Below are positions 23,207 to 32,094 of a DNA stretch of 64,000 bases, piece after piece. Position 1 is the first letter of the stretch. Each line of letters opens with the position of its first letter. Both the position numbers and the translations under genes were made by a program. The notes below the pieces were generated by a model. The model saw nothing but the letters and a program-made list of their open reading frames with translations. It searched no databases and had not been told where the DNA came from. This stretch comes from JBAZTO01 sp041661865 (GTDB lineage Bacteria > Planctomycetota > Phycisphaerae > SM23-33): NCBI GenBank assembly GCA_041661865.1, contig JBAZTO010000008.1:1-64000 (forward strand). Direction: 5' to 3'.

Positions 23207-25987
23207 TTACTTGGCGGCCATCCAGTTAGGCCCCACGCCGGTCTCGACTTTCAGCGGCACGGCCAGCTTGATCGCGCCGGCCATTTCTTCGACGACCATG
23301 GCCCGCTCGGCCTCCACGGCGTCCTGGGGCACTTCCAGCACCAGTTCGTCGTGAATCTGGAGCAGCATCCTGGAGCCTCGCCGCTCCCGCTTGATTCGCG
23401 CCGCCAGGTTGACCATGGCCTCCTTGATCAAGTCAGCGGCTGAGCCCTGCACCACCGAGTTGATCGCCAGGCGCTCGGCCAGGGCCCGCAACTGCGGGTT
23501 CCGCGAGTCGATGTTGCTGATGCGCCGCCGTCGTCGGAAAATCGTCTCCACGTAGCCGTTGTCGCGCGCCTGCGAAACGCACCGCCGCAGGAACTCGTCG
23601 ATCCTCGGGAAACGCTCGCGGTATCGCTTGATGAACTCCCCCGCCTCGCCCCGGCCGATCCGCAGCGTCGCGGCCAGCCCGAAGGCCGTCTGGCCGTATA
23701 TGATGCCGAAGTTGACCGTCTTGGCCCGCGACCGCTGCTCGTCGGTCACCTCGTCCACGCCCACGCCGAAGACCTCGGCCGCCACGGTGCGATGGATGTC
23801 CTGGTCGGCTTGGAACGTCGCGATCAGCGTCGGGTCTCCGCACAGGTGCGCCAGCACGCGGATCTCCACCTGCGAATAGTCGGCCGACAGCAGGAGGCAA
23901 CCCTCGTCGGCCACGAAGGCCGAGCGAATCTGCCGCCCCTCCTCGCTGCGGACGGGGATGTTCTGGAGGTTGGGGTCGCTGCTGGAGAGCCTGCCGGTGG
24001 CCGTGCCGGTCTGGTGGAAGCAGGTGTGCACGCGGCCGGTCCGCGGGTGTATGCATTCCCCCAGCGTGGAGGTGTAGGTGCTCAACAGCTTGGTCAACTT
24101 GCGATAGTCCAGCACCACGCCCGGCAATTCGTGCAGGGGCGCCAGTTGCTCCAGCACGGCAGAGTCGGTGCTCGCGCCGGTGGCGCCGCGACGCGCCACG
24201 GGCAACTTCAACTTCTCGAACAGCACCGAGGCCAACTGACGCGGCGAGTCGGGATTGAACGCGCAGCCCGCCAGCGAGATGATCCGCTCGCGCAGGACAT
24301 CGGCCTGCCTGGACAACGTCTGCTGGATGCGCTTCAAGGCGGCCGGATCGACACGAATACCGGTGCGTTCCATCTCCACCAGGACCGGCAGGAGCGGCAT
24401 TTCCAGCTTCTTGAACAGGTCGTCCAGGTTTTCCTGGGCGAGCCGGGCCTCCTGAATCTCCGCCACGCGAAGGGCCAGGTCGGCGTCCTCGCAGGCGTAA
24501 GGCGTGACCATATCGACAGGCACCCTATCCATGGTGACCTTGGTCCGCCCCCGGCCTAGGAGGTTCTCGATGGGGATCGGGCGGTGGTTGAGCATCTCGA
24601 CAGCCAGGGAGTCCAGCGAGTAGCTCAACCGCGAGGAGTCCAGCACGTGGGCGGCGACCATCGTGTCGAAAATCGCCCCAGCCACCGGCATGCCCGCATT
24701 GGCCAGCACGATCATATCGTACTTGAGATTCTGGCCGACCTTGAGGATGGCCGCGTCGGCCAGGACAGGCCCAAGCTTCGCGCGAACCAGTTCGATCGGC
24801 AAGGTCGTCGCGCCCAACGGGCCGCGGACCGGCAGATACACCGCCTTGCCGCCCTGCCAGGCCAGCGATATGCCCACCAACTCCGCCCACATCGGCTGGA
24901 CGGAGGTCGTCTCGGTGTCCACTGCCAGGCGTTTGACCTCCCGCAGCGCCGCGACCAGGCCCTCCAGCGCCTCAGGCGTCTCGACGGTGGTATAGTCGAA
25001 ATCCGACGCCGTGGTCGGCTGACCGGCTTCGACGGGCGGCGGCGCGGAAGCGTCCGAGGAAGTTGCGGGCGCCGCGGGTGCGCTCGCCTCGGCGGCGGCA
25101 GATTCGAGCGGAAGGGCCTGGCTGGCCTGGTCCTTGCTTTCCAGTTGCTCCAGGAGCCGGTGGAAGCCCAACTCGCGGAAGATCGACCGAAGATTGGGGC
25201 TTTGGAGGCCGTCAAACCGCATGGCGTCGAGGTTCAGGTTAATGGGCACATGCCGATCCAGCGTGATCAACTGGCGGGCCAGGTCGAGGGTCGAGCGGTT
25301 CTTCTGGATGCCCTCGCGGACCTTGGGCGGCAGCTTGTCGATGTTGGCCAGGATCGCCTCCAGCGAGCCGTACTCGCCGATGAGCTTGACGGCGGTCTTG
25401 GGCCCCACGCCCGGCAGGCCCGGCACGTTGTCGCTGGTGTCGCCGATCATCGCCAGCACGTCAACGGTCTGGGCGGGCGAGTAACCCTTGGCCGCCTGGA
25501 TCGCCGCGGCATCGAGCGTCTCGTCCTTCATCGGGTCATAGATCGCCACGCCGTCGCAGACGAGCTGGTCGAGGTCCTTGTCGCGGCTGATGAGCACGAC
25601 GTTCATCTCCGGCGAGAGGAACTTCTCGGCCGCGGTGGCCAGGATGTCATCGGCCTCATAACCCTCGCAGGTCAGGATCGGAATGCCGGCCTCCTCGACG
25701 ATCTGCGCGATGCGGCGAATCTGCGGGTGCAGATCCTCGGGCGTGGGCTTGCGCGTCACCTTGTACTCGCTGTAGACCTCCCGCCGCTTGAGCTTTGCCG
25801 CCGGCCCGTCCATGGCCATCGCCAGGTAGCGGGGCTGCTTTTCGGCGATGAACTTCATGAGCATCGCGCAGAAGACGTAGGTCGCGCGGGTCGGCTCGCC
25901 CGCGGGACTGCTCAGCGGGCGGAACGGCGCGTAGTACGCGCGGTAGATCTGCGAGTGCCCGTCGATGATGTAGAGTGTCTCGGCCAT
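23207..25987 (-). CDS. polA: DNA polymerase I
   Basis: Repair and Okazaki-fragment-processing polymerase, 926 residues with all three domains. The N-terminal 5'-3' nuclease has YIIDGHSQIYRAYYAP and VLISRDKDLDQLV. The 3'-5' exonuclease looks active, as the Exo I motif AVDTETTSVQ is intact. The polymerase has motif A (DYSQVEIRVLAHL), motif B (RAKTVNFGIIYG) and motif C (QIHDELVLEV). An Ala/Ser/Pro-rich linker of about 35 residues joins the nuclease and exonuclease parts. ATG at 25987 has GAAGGA five bases upstream. It starts seven bases after marC ends, so the two are an operon. Confidence 0.97.
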   Translation of the reverse strand: MAETLYIIDGHSQIYRAYYAPFRPLSSPAGEPTRATYVFCAMLMKFIAEKQPRYLAMAMDGPAAKLKRREVYSEYKVTRKPTPEDLHPQIRRIAQIVEEAGIPILTCEGYEADDILATAAEKFLSPEMNVVLISRDKDLDQLVCDGVAIYDPMKDETLDAAAIQAAKGYSPAQTVDVLAMIGDTSDNVPGLPGVGPKTAVKLIGEYGSLEAILANIDKLPPKVREGIQKNRSTLDLARQLITLDRHVPINLNLDAMRFDGLQSPNLRSIFRELGFHRLLEQLESKDQASQALPLESAAAEASAPAAPATSSDASAPPPVEAGQPTTASDFDYTTVETPEALEGLVAALREVKRLAVDTETTSVQPMWAELVGISLAWQGGKAVYLPVRGPLGATTLPIELVRAKLGPVLADAAILKVGQNLKYDMIVLANAGMPVAGAIFDTMVAAHVLDSSRLSYSLDSLAVEMLNHRPIPIENLLGRGRTKVTMDRVPVDMVTPYACEDADLALRVAEIQEARLAQENLDDLFKKLEMPLLPVLVEMERTGIRVDPAALKRIQQTLSRQADVLRERIISLAGCAFNPDSPRQLASVLFEKLKLPVARRGATGASTDSAVLEQLAPLHELPGVVLDYRKLTKLLSTYTSTLGECIHPRTGRVHTCFHQTGTATGRLSSSDPNLQNIPVRSEEGRQIRSAFVADEGCLLLSADYSQVEIRVLAHLCGDPTLIATFQADQDIHRTVAAEVFGVGVDEVTDEQRSRAKTVNFGIIYGQTAFGLAATLRIGRGEAGEFIKRYRERFPRIDEFLRRCVSQARDNGYVETIFRRRRRISNIDSRNPQLRALAERLAINSVVQGSAADLIKEAMVNLAARIKRERRGSRMLLQIHDELVLEVPQDAVEAERAMVVEEMAGAIKLAVPLKVETGVGPNWMAAK

Positions 25988-25994
25988 GTGTCCT

Positions 25995-26585
25995 TCAATG
26001 TGCGGCCTTGGCGGCAGCAATGATGTGTACCACGCCCGTTCGCATCAGCATGACGGCGATGGAGGCCAGCAGCAGGCAGGCGACCTTGGAGACAGCCTTG
26101 GATCCTGCCCGGCCCAGAATCCGCTCCATGAAGTTCGCCCCCAGCAATATGACCGCGGCCAGGGCGACGTTGAGCACCACCGCGGCCAGCACCGCCGGCG
26201 TGCCGCAGACATCCACCAGGACCAGGGAAGTCGTCAGCACGGCCGGCCCCACCAGCAGTGGAGTGCCCAGCGGCACGGCCCCGACGGCGATGATCTCCCG
26301 GTCACCCTTGGCATCGCGGACCACGCCCAGCGTCGAGATGATGAACAGCAGCGATCCGCCGGCCACCATGAAGTCGTCCACAGTCACGCCCAGGAGGTGG
26401 AAGACGGCCTTGCCAAGGAAGATAAAACCTATGGCCACCGCCAGGGCCGTGATGACCGACTCCAGGATGACCCTCCTGCGGCGGCTGGGGTCCATGCCCT
26501 CGGTAAGCCCCAGGAACATCGGCAAGACGCCGATTGCGTCAACAGCAAAGAAGATAGGCACGAAGGCGAGCAGAAAGTCTTTCAT
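25995..26585 (-). CDS. MarC-family integral membrane protein
   Basis: A 196-residue protein of the MarC/UPF0056 family with six predicted transmembrane helices. Typical features are the N-terminal FFAVDAIGVLPMFL and the central AVGAVPLGTPLLVGPAVLTT motif. The family is widespread, but its transport substrate is not established; the old link to multiple antibiotic resistance has not held up. It lies immediately upstream of polA in the same direction. Confidence 0.87.
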   Translation of the reverse strand: MKDFLLAFVPIFFAVDAIGVLPMFLGLTEGMDPSRRRRVILESVITALAVAIGFIFLGKAVFHLLGVTVDDFMVAGGSLLFIISTLGVVRDAKGDREIIAVGAVPLGTPLLVGPAVLTTSLVLVDVCGTPAVLAAVVLNVALAAVILLGANFMERILGRAGSKAVSKVACLLLASIAVMLMRTGVVHIIAAAKAAH

Positions 26586-26762
26586 GAGCGTTCCTTGCCG
26601 CCAGCCGACGGGGCGGCTGAGTTGGGGCCATTATGGACCGCTGAAGCTCGCGGGGCAAGGGACAGCCCCCGATGGATTCAGCCTGACGGACGACAACAAC
26701 CAGCAATTTTGACACTTTACATCCTAGGCGAAGTGCGACAGGGGCGGGTAGAATGAAGCTTG

Positions 26763-27755
26763 ATGGCACCGTACCCGACAAAGCGATTGCGGCGGCTGCG
26801 AGGCAGCGCCACCTTGCGGGCAATGCTTGGCGGCACGAGACTTTGCGTCAGCGACCTGATCGCACCGCTCTTTGTGTGCGAGGGTGCGGGGGTGCGCCAG
26901 GAAATCGGCTCGATGCCGGGGCAATTCCAGTGCTCCATCGACACCGCGATGGAGACCGTCCGTCGCTGGGCCGATGCGGGCGTGCCGGCGGTGCTGCTTT
27001 TCGGCCTGGGCGACAAGAAGGACGCGATCGGCTCGGGGGCCTGGGACGACCGCGCCGCCGTGCAGCGGCTGACGCGGGAGATCAAGAAGTCCCTGCCGCA
27101 GGTGCTTGTCATCACCGACGTTTGCCTGTGCGAGTACACCGACCACGGCCACTGCGGAACATTGAGGCAGCGGGCCGACGGCGCCACCGACGTGGACAAC
27201 GACGCCACCCTGCAATCGCTGGCCAAGGCCGCCCTGTCGCACGCGGCAGCCGGGGCCGACATCGTCGCCCCCTCGGCCATGATGGACGGGCAGGTCGCCG
27301 CCATCCGCGCCGCGCTGGACAAGGCCGGCCACCAGGACGCGGGCATCCTGTCCTACGCCGTCAAGTTCGCCTCCAGCCTGTACGGCCCCTTCCGCGAGGC
27401 GGCGCAAAGCGCCCCCCAAAGCGGAAACCGCCGCGGCTACCAGATGGATTACCACTGCCCGCGAGGGATTATTTCCGAGGCCCTGGCCGACATCGAAGAA
27501 GGCGCCGACATGGTCATGGTCAAGCCCGCCGGGCCTTACCTGGATGTCCTGGCGCGGCTGCGGGAGGCGGTCGACGTCCCGCTGGCGGCCTACCAGGTCA
27601 GCGGCGAATACTCCGCGGTCAAGGCTGCCGCCGCCCGGGGCTGGCTGGACGAACAGGCTGTCGCCCTCGAGATCACCACGGCCCTCAAGCGGGCCGGCGC
27701 GGACCTGATCATTACGTATTACGCAGAGCAATTGGCCCATTGGCTTTCGAGGTGA
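26763..27755 (+). CDS. hemB: Delta-aminolevulinic acid dehydratase (porphobilinogen synthase)
   Basis: Condenses two 5-aminolevulinate molecules to porphobilinogen in haem and tetrapyrrole synthesis. The 330-residue protein has the Cys-rich zinc site (DVCLCEYTDHGHCG), so it is the zinc-dependent type. Both active-site lysines are visible: AVKFASSLYGPFR and MVMVKPAGPY, the latter being the Schiff-base lysine. ATG at 26763 is preferred; a TTG lies just before it. A Nudix gene begins at the base after the stop codon, suggesting coupled translation. Confidence 0.95.
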   Translation: MAPYPTKRLRRLRGSATLRAMLGGTRLCVSDLIAPLFVCEGAGVRQEIGSMPGQFQCSIDTAMETVRRWADAGVPAVLLFGLGDKKDAIGSGAWDDRAAVQRLTREIKKSLPQVLVITDVCLCEYTDHGHCGTLRQRADGATDVDNDATLQSLAKAALSHAAAGADIVAPSAMMDGQVAAIRAALDKAGHQDAGILSYAVKFASSLYGPFREAAQSAPQSGNRRGYQMDYHCPRGIISEALADIEEGADMVMVKPAGPYLDVLARLREAVDVPLAAYQVSGEYSAVKAAAARGWLDEQAVALEITTALKRAGADLIITYYAEQLAHWLSR

Positions 27756-28625
27756 ATGCGTTTGCCGTACAAGGTCTTCCAAGCTAACGAAGGCAGCCGC
27801 GACTGCGGGGCGTTCTTTCTGGACGTCGTGGGGGCTTTTCGGCCGCAGGATGTCACCCTCAAGCAGACGGGCGCTCCACGCCTGGTCAACCCCGAGATCG
27901 AGCAGTTCATCGAGCAGGTCTGGATCAAGGAAACCGCCCTGGCCGCATCGAGCGAACGGAAGATCTACAACGGTCAACTGGTCCGCCTGGCCGAGTGCGA
28001 CGTCCAGGGCAACCAGATGACCCTCACGGTCGGCGCGACAAGCTACAAGGAATTCCTGGGCACCAACGTCGCCAATTCCGCCCTGCGATACCTCCACGGC
28101 ATGGAAGTGCTGGCCAATCCCATCGGGACCTCCGCGGCCGTCGTCTCCAGCGACGGCTTCATCGTCCTGGGCCGGCGGAGCGAGAAGGTCACCGGATACC
28201 CCGGCATGATTCACCCCATCGGCGGCATGGTCGAGACGGTCGGCCAGGCTGACGAGATCGACATCTTCGCATCCATTCGGAAGGAGTTGCACGAGGAGGC
28301 GGGGATTTCACAGGAAGTGGGCCGGATACTGTGCCTGGGCCTGGTTCGCGACAAGCAGCTCTGCCAGCCGGAGTTCATCTTCGACGTCGAAGCCGACGCC
28401 GACATGCGGACCATTCGCCAGCTTGCAGCCAAGGCCGCCGACGCCTTCGAGCACCAGGAACTCCTGGCCGTGCGGAACCAGCCGGCCTCCGTCGTCACCT
28501 TCATCGAGCAACACCGCCAACAGTGTACCCCGCTGGCATTGGCGGTACTGCTGCTCCACGGCCTGCACCATTGGGGCAGCGGATGGTTCACCGCTACCCG
28601 CGGCCACCTGCGGAATGTCATCTGA
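27756..28625 (+). CDS. Nudix hydrolase-like protein
   Basis: A 289-residue protein with a C-terminal Nudix domain. The Nudix box is recognisable (GGMVET...IRKELHEEAGI) but has about nine extra residues between the first Glu and the REL-EE core, so activity is likely but substrate use may differ. The first 120 residues are an extra domain found in some eukaryotic-like Nudix proteins. ATG at 27756 has GAGG four bases upstream and abuts the hemB stop codon. It probably hydrolyses a nucleoside diphosphate derivative; the substrate is unknown. Confidence 0.75.
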   Translation: MRLPYKVFQANEGSRDCGAFFLDVVGAFRPQDVTLKQTGAPRLVNPEIEQFIEQVWIKETALAASSERKIYNGQLVRLAECDVQGNQMTLTVGATSYKEFLGTNVANSALRYLHGMEVLANPIGTSAAVVSSDGFIVLGRRSEKVTGYPGMIHPIGGMVETVGQADEIDIFASIRKELHEEAGISQEVGRILCLGLVRDKQLCQPEFIFDVEADADMRTIRQLAAKAADAFEHQELLAVRNQPASVVTFIEQHRQQCTPLALAVLLLHGLHHWGSGWFTATRGHLRNVI

Positions 28626-28668
28626 CGGCAGCGACAGGCTGCGTGCCGCCTTCCCGCAATGCCGTCCC

Positions 28669-29751
28669 TCAACCCCCGCCTTGGCGCAGATGATAGATAA
28701 TTTCATCTATCGGCGTGTCCTGACAGGCGACCTTGACGACCCCCTCGCGCCCCAGCGGGCGGCAGAGGGCGGGGTCGGTGACGCCGGTGAAGACGACGGC
28801 GGTGCGAACGCCCAGCGCCGCGGCGAGGTGCCCCACGCCCGAGTCGTTGCACAGCAGCCCCGCCGAGCCGGCCAGCAAGGCGATCACTTCGCTCATCGCC
28901 CGCCCAGCCAGGGCCTTGCCGCCGGGAATCGCGGCGGCCACCTCTCGGCAAAGCGGCTCCTGGGCGGATGACCCGATGACCACCACGCCGGAGGCGTGCA
29001 TGGCCAGGCCTCTGCCGGCCTGGATGAACTTCGCCGTTGGCCACTGCTTTTCGGACCAGCCGGCGCCGGGGGCCATCACAAAGTAACTGCCCGCGAGGCC
29101 CAGCTTCTGCCGCTGTGACTCCGGAGAGACCGTCAAGCTCGGCGCTCGAAGCGGCAGGCGATAGGCGAAGGTCTGGGCCCAGCCGGCCAGCAGTGGCTCG
29201 ATCACGCGGAAGGGCTGCTCGCTGAGATGTGCGCCGCTTCGGCGGGCATCGGGCACGGTCTGCGAGTACAGCCAACCCAGTTCGTCGCCGCCAAAGCCCA
29301 GGCTCACCGCCGGCCGCAGGAGGAAACTGAAGGCCGCGGAGTATCGATTGCCCGTCAGGTCGATCACCAGGTCGAAATCGCGCCCGCGCAGGTCGGCCGC
29401 CGCCTGCCGCAATGCCGACCAGTCCACCGCCTCGCGATGCCGGTCGCTGACGATGGCTCGCGCGGCAATGACCTGCGCCGGAGGAATCAGCCCTGCCCAC
29501 AGGTCAACGCAGAACGGCTTGGTGACGGCGAAGATCCGGGCCTGCGGGAATCGCTCCGCCAGCACGGGCACGACCTGGCTGGCCCAGAACGTGTCGCCGA
29601 TCCAGTGGCAGGCGACGATGGCAATGCGTCGCGGTTGAAAACCCGACCAGTCCTGCCCGGAGAAGTAGCCCTGGCGCGCATAAAGCCTCGCCGCCGGCCA
29701 AAGCATCCGGCTGGTCAGGCTCAGCACGCTTCTGCCAATGGTCTTGAGCAA
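28669..29751 (-). CDS. Glycosyltransferase family 9 (heptosyltransferase-like)
   Basis: A 360-residue GT-B enzyme of family 9, which includes the ADP-heptose:LPS heptosyltransferases. Seen in sequence: IVACHWIGDTFWASQVVPVL near residue 46, corresponding to the usual GDxxxxxP start; FVMAPGAGWSEKQWP at the nucleotide-sugar side; and NDSGVGHLAAALG, the conserved acceptor/donor motif. It suggests a lipopolysaccharide-type or other envelope glycan. It stands alone, convergent with the Nudix gene and in the same direction as mcsAB. Confidence 0.85.
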   Translation of the reverse strand: MLKTIGRSVLSLTSRMLWPAARLYARQGYFSGQDWSGFQPRRIAIVACHWIGDTFWASQVVPVLAERFPQARIFAVTKPFCVDLWAGLIPPAQVIAARAIVSDRHREAVDWSALRQAAADLRGRDFDLVIDLTGNRYSAAFSFLLRPAVSLGFGGDELGWLYSQTVPDARRSGAHLSEQPFRVIEPLLAGWAQTFAYRLPLRAPSLTVSPESQRQKLGLAGSYFVMAPGAGWSEKQWPTAKFIQAGRGLAMHASGVVVIGSSAQEPLCREVAAAIPGGKALAGRAMSEVIALLAGSAGLLCNDSGVGHLAAALGVRTAVVFTGVTDPALCRPLGREGVVKVACQDTPIDEIIYHLRQGGG

Positions 29752-29803
29752 TGATCCGTTCCCGATTGGGGGGATAAACGGGCCCCGACCCCGCGCGTCG
29801 GGG

Positions 29804-30859
29804 CTACCCGGCGCCGAGGCGCGTGCGGATGAACGCGGCGCGGGCCTCGCCGCGCTCCTGGGGGTTCATTTCCCGCTTGAGTATCTTCTGAAGGTGCGCC
29901 GGCTGGGTCAGCAGGAAGACCTCGTTGACGGTCTTGAGGTCAATATCGGTGACCTTGCCGACCATGATCCCCAGCCGCAGCAGCGACAGCAGGTACATCG
30001 TCTCCTGCGAACTCATCACCCGCGCCGACCGCAAAATCGCGATGGCCCGGTAGATCTTGTCCTCGAAGGCCGCCGGCTGCTTCTTGAGCAGCACCTGCCG
30101 CGCCCGCCGCTCGTAGTCGATGAACTTGGGGATCGTCCGCTGACTGAAGTCCCGGACCAGTTGCTCTTCGCTCTTGCCCAGCGTGGTCTGGTTGGAGATC
30201 TGGAACAAGTCGCCGGCCGCCTCGGTCCCCTCGCCGTAGAGGCCGCGAATCTCCAGTTGCATGTCGCGGGCGGCGCGGATGGCCTTGTCGATGTCGCCGG
30301 TCATCTTCAAGGCCGGCAGGTGCAGCATGGCGCTGATCCGCAGGCCCGTGCCGACATTGGTCGGGCAGGCCGTCAGGTAGCCGTAGCGGCTGTGGTAGGC
30401 GAAGTCGATCCGCTCTTCGAGCTTGTCGTCGATCTGGAAGATCTCGGCCATGCTCTCTTCGAGCCGCAGGCCGCTGCGAAGCACCTGGATGCGGAGATGG
30501 TCCTCCTCGTTGACCATGATGGCGAGGGTCTCGCTCTCGCTGATGACCACGCCGCAGGGATGGTGCGACTGCGCGTGCTCGCGGGAGATCAGGTGCCGCT
30601 CCAGCAGCAACTGGCGGTCCAGTTCGCCGGCGGCTGCGATATCGACGTACAGGATGTTGCCGGCGATCCCGGAGGCCAGGATGTGCTGTCGGAGGTGGGC
30701 CTCCAGTTCCTGCTTCTGGCCGTCGGTGCAGCGGGAGAGGAACGGCATGCCCGCCTGGTTGCGGGCCAATCGCACGCGCGAGGACACAACCACGTCATGG
30801 GACGGGCCCTCGCCGCGGAGCCACTCGCCCGCATGCTTTGTCAGATCGCCCAGGATCAC
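29804..30859 (-). CDS. mcsB: Protein arginine kinase McsB
   Basis: Phosphorylates arginine residues in proteins, marking them for ClpCP-type degradation in Firmicutes; related to phosphagen kinases. The 351-residue protein has VSSRVRLARN, NEEDHLRIQ and the active-site CPTNVGTGLR with the reactive Cys. The C-terminal allosteric site, RDxxRA in Bacillus, reads RGEARA here, so both arginines are kept but the Asp is Gly. The lack of the N-terminal domain of creatine/arginine kinases and the McsA neighbour (ATGA overlap) rule out a metabolic phosphagen kinase. A likely matching phosphatase is encoded at 49901-51034. No ClpC or CtsR gene is adjacent. Confidence 0.93.
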   Translation of the reverse strand: MILGDLTKHAGEWLRGEGPSHDVVVSSRVRLARNQAGMPFLSRCTDGQKQELEAHLRQHILASGIAGNILYVDIAAAGELDRQLLLERHLISREHAQSHHPCGVVISESETLAIMVNEEDHLRIQVLRSGLRLEESMAEIFQIDDKLEERIDFAYHSRYGYLTACPTNVGTGLRISAMLHLPALKMTGDIDKAIRAARDMQLEIRGLYGEGTEAAGDLFQISNQTTLGKSEEQLVRDFSQRTIPKFIDYERRARQVLLKKQPAAFEDKIYRAIAILRSARVMSSQETMYLLSLLRLGIMVGKVTDIDLKTVNEVFLLTQPAHLQKILKREMNPQERGEARAAFIRTRLGAG

Positions 30860-31350
30860 GTGTTCTCCAATTCCTTGATCTGATCGCGAAGCATCGCGGC
30901 CCGCTCGTAATCCTCGCTGGTGATGGCCCCCTTGAGGTCGCCTCGCAGGCGGAGCAGCGCGTTGTGTTTCTTCTGTTCGTTGCCGGCCTTGTGGGGCACT
31001 TTGCCCACGTGCTGGCTGGCGCCGCCCTGGGCCCGCTCGACCAGCGGAAGCAGCAGGCGCTCAAAGGCGTCGTAGTCGTGCGGGCAGCCCAGCAGCTTCT
31101 GCTGGCGGAATTCGGAGAAGCTCAGCCCGCACACGTCGCAGGTGAGGTCCTTCCGGGCCAGTTCGTCCTCGGGGCCGGTGTGGAGGACGAACTCCTCCAG
31201 CAGTTGGCTGATCGAGACGTTAGGCTGGATGGTGATGCCTTCGGTCGCCGCACAGGTCTCGCACAGGTGCTTCTCGATCTTCTTGCCGTTGTGGATCTCG
31301 GTCAGGTAGACCGTGGCGGGTTTTTCGCACTTGTCGCACTTGAAATCCAT
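30856..31350 (-). CDS. mcsA: McsA, zinc-binding activator of McsB
   Basis: A 164-residue adaptor that activates McsB. Zinc-binding pairs are visible: CDKC and CETC near the N-terminus, CDVC and a further Cys in the middle (LGCPHDYDAF). The C-terminal UVR motif (TSEDYERAAMLRDQIKEL) ends the protein, as in Firmicute McsA. The stop overlaps the mcsB start by four bases, so both subunits are made together. The start ATG at 31350 directly precedes DFKCDKC. Confidence 0.92.
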   Translation of the reverse strand: MDFKCDKCEKPATVYLTEIHNGKKIEKHLCETCAATEGITIQPNVSISQLLEEFVLHTGPEDELARKDLTCDVCGLSFSEFRQQKLLGCPHDYDAFERLLLPLVERAQGGASQHVGKVPHKAGNEQKKHNALLRLRGDLKGAITSEDYERAAMLRDQIKELENT

Positions 31351-31440
31351 GATTCACGCCTTCACGGGGGACGCTGCCGTGGGCAGGCCTCCTTCTGGTG
31401 TATTGTATGCTACGGGCCAGGCCGGACCTCGTCAACGATG

Positions 31441-31815
31441 CTACGGGTAAAAGGCCGCGACGCATCCGGGGGCCTCGGTGACGGACACCTTGTACAGCCG
31501 GGCGACTCCCGCCATGCGGGCGCTGAGGCGCTGGGCCAGGTATTGGGCCACCTTCTCCGCCGACGGGCCGGTTCCGGCGAATTCATCGAGCCGGTTCAGG
31601 TCGCCCCCTTCCAGCTCGGCCATGATCGCCTCCAGCGCCGCCCCGGCGTCGACGAAGTCCACCACCACGCCCATGGTCGGCTCGAGCCGCTGCGATTGAA
31701 AGACGGCCGTGACATTCCAAAGGTGCTCGTGGGGAGGCTCGAAGCTGCCGTCGGGCATCCGAACGGCGTGGCTGGCCCTGAAACTCCGCTCGATGGATGC
31801 TTCATAAGTTCCCAT
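31441..31815 (-). CDS. 6-pyruvoyl-tetrahydropterin synthase family (possible PTPS-III)
   Basis: A 124-residue T-fold enzyme of the PTPS/QueD family. Zinc ligands are His16 (RASHAV), His29 and His31 (PPHEHLW). The catalytic Cys of PTPS and QueD is missing; instead Glu26 begins E-P-P-H-E-H, which fits the ExxHxH pattern of PTPS-III enzymes that replace dihydroneopterin aldolase (FolB) in folate synthesis. VTEAPGC carries the conserved substrate-binding Glu. ATG at 31815 is the family start. No queuosine or folate gene is adjacent. The family is sure; the subtype is inferred. Confidence 0.8.
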   Translation of the reverse strand: MGTYEASIERSFRASHAVRMPDGSFEPPHEHLWNVTAVFQSQRLEPTMGVVVDFVDAGAALEAIMAELEGGDLNRLDEFAGTGPSAEKVAQYLAQRLSARMAGVARLYKVSVTEAPGCVAAFYP

Positions 31816-31899
31816 GCAAGTATTGTATCGGCAGGGAATTGCTTTAGGAACATCCTTGCCGGCGCAGATCGCCCATTTCGGATTGGCCAACCGATTTCA

Positions 31900-31928
31900 T
31901 TGCATTGCGTGGCGGGGCGGACTATAAA
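31900..31928 (+). promoter_or_regulatory. Possible promoter of the P-type ATPase gene
   Basis: TTGCAT and TATAAA are separated by 17 bases, about 167 bases upstream of the ATPase ATG. The -10 is good (five of six) but the -35 is weak (three of six). The long leader contains a strong hairpin (32002-32046). Confidence 0.35.
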
Positions 31929-32001
31929 ATCCGTTCCAGACGAACCCGCGTCGTCCCTCGCTCGTAACACAATGCGTACGGGACGCATACGTAACGTAAG
32001 T

Positions 32002-32046
32002 TGGGCGCCGGGCCCTGCCTGCTGACCTGGCGGGCCCCAGCGCCCA
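32002..32046 (+). promoter_or_regulatory. Strong hairpin in the ATPase leader
   Basis: TGGGCGC pairs with GCGCCCA, and a second inner stem (GGGCC with GGCCC) extends the structure; no T run follows. It lies 49 bases before the ATPase start. It could be an RNA control element or just another hairpin repeat; no second copy was noticed. Confidence 0.4.
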
Positions 32047-32094
32047 CAGTGGCATAAAGCCCCAGAAACGGCAACTTCTGCCGCGGAGCGAAGA

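Noticed and set aside
29804..30859. Creatine/arginine metabolic kinase
   Set aside because: Size, the lack of the N-terminal domain and overlap with mcsA identify it as the protein arginine kinase McsB.
31441..31815. Ordinary QueD
   Set aside because: The catalytic Cys is missing and a Glu is present in the PTPS-III position; no queuosine gene is adjacent.
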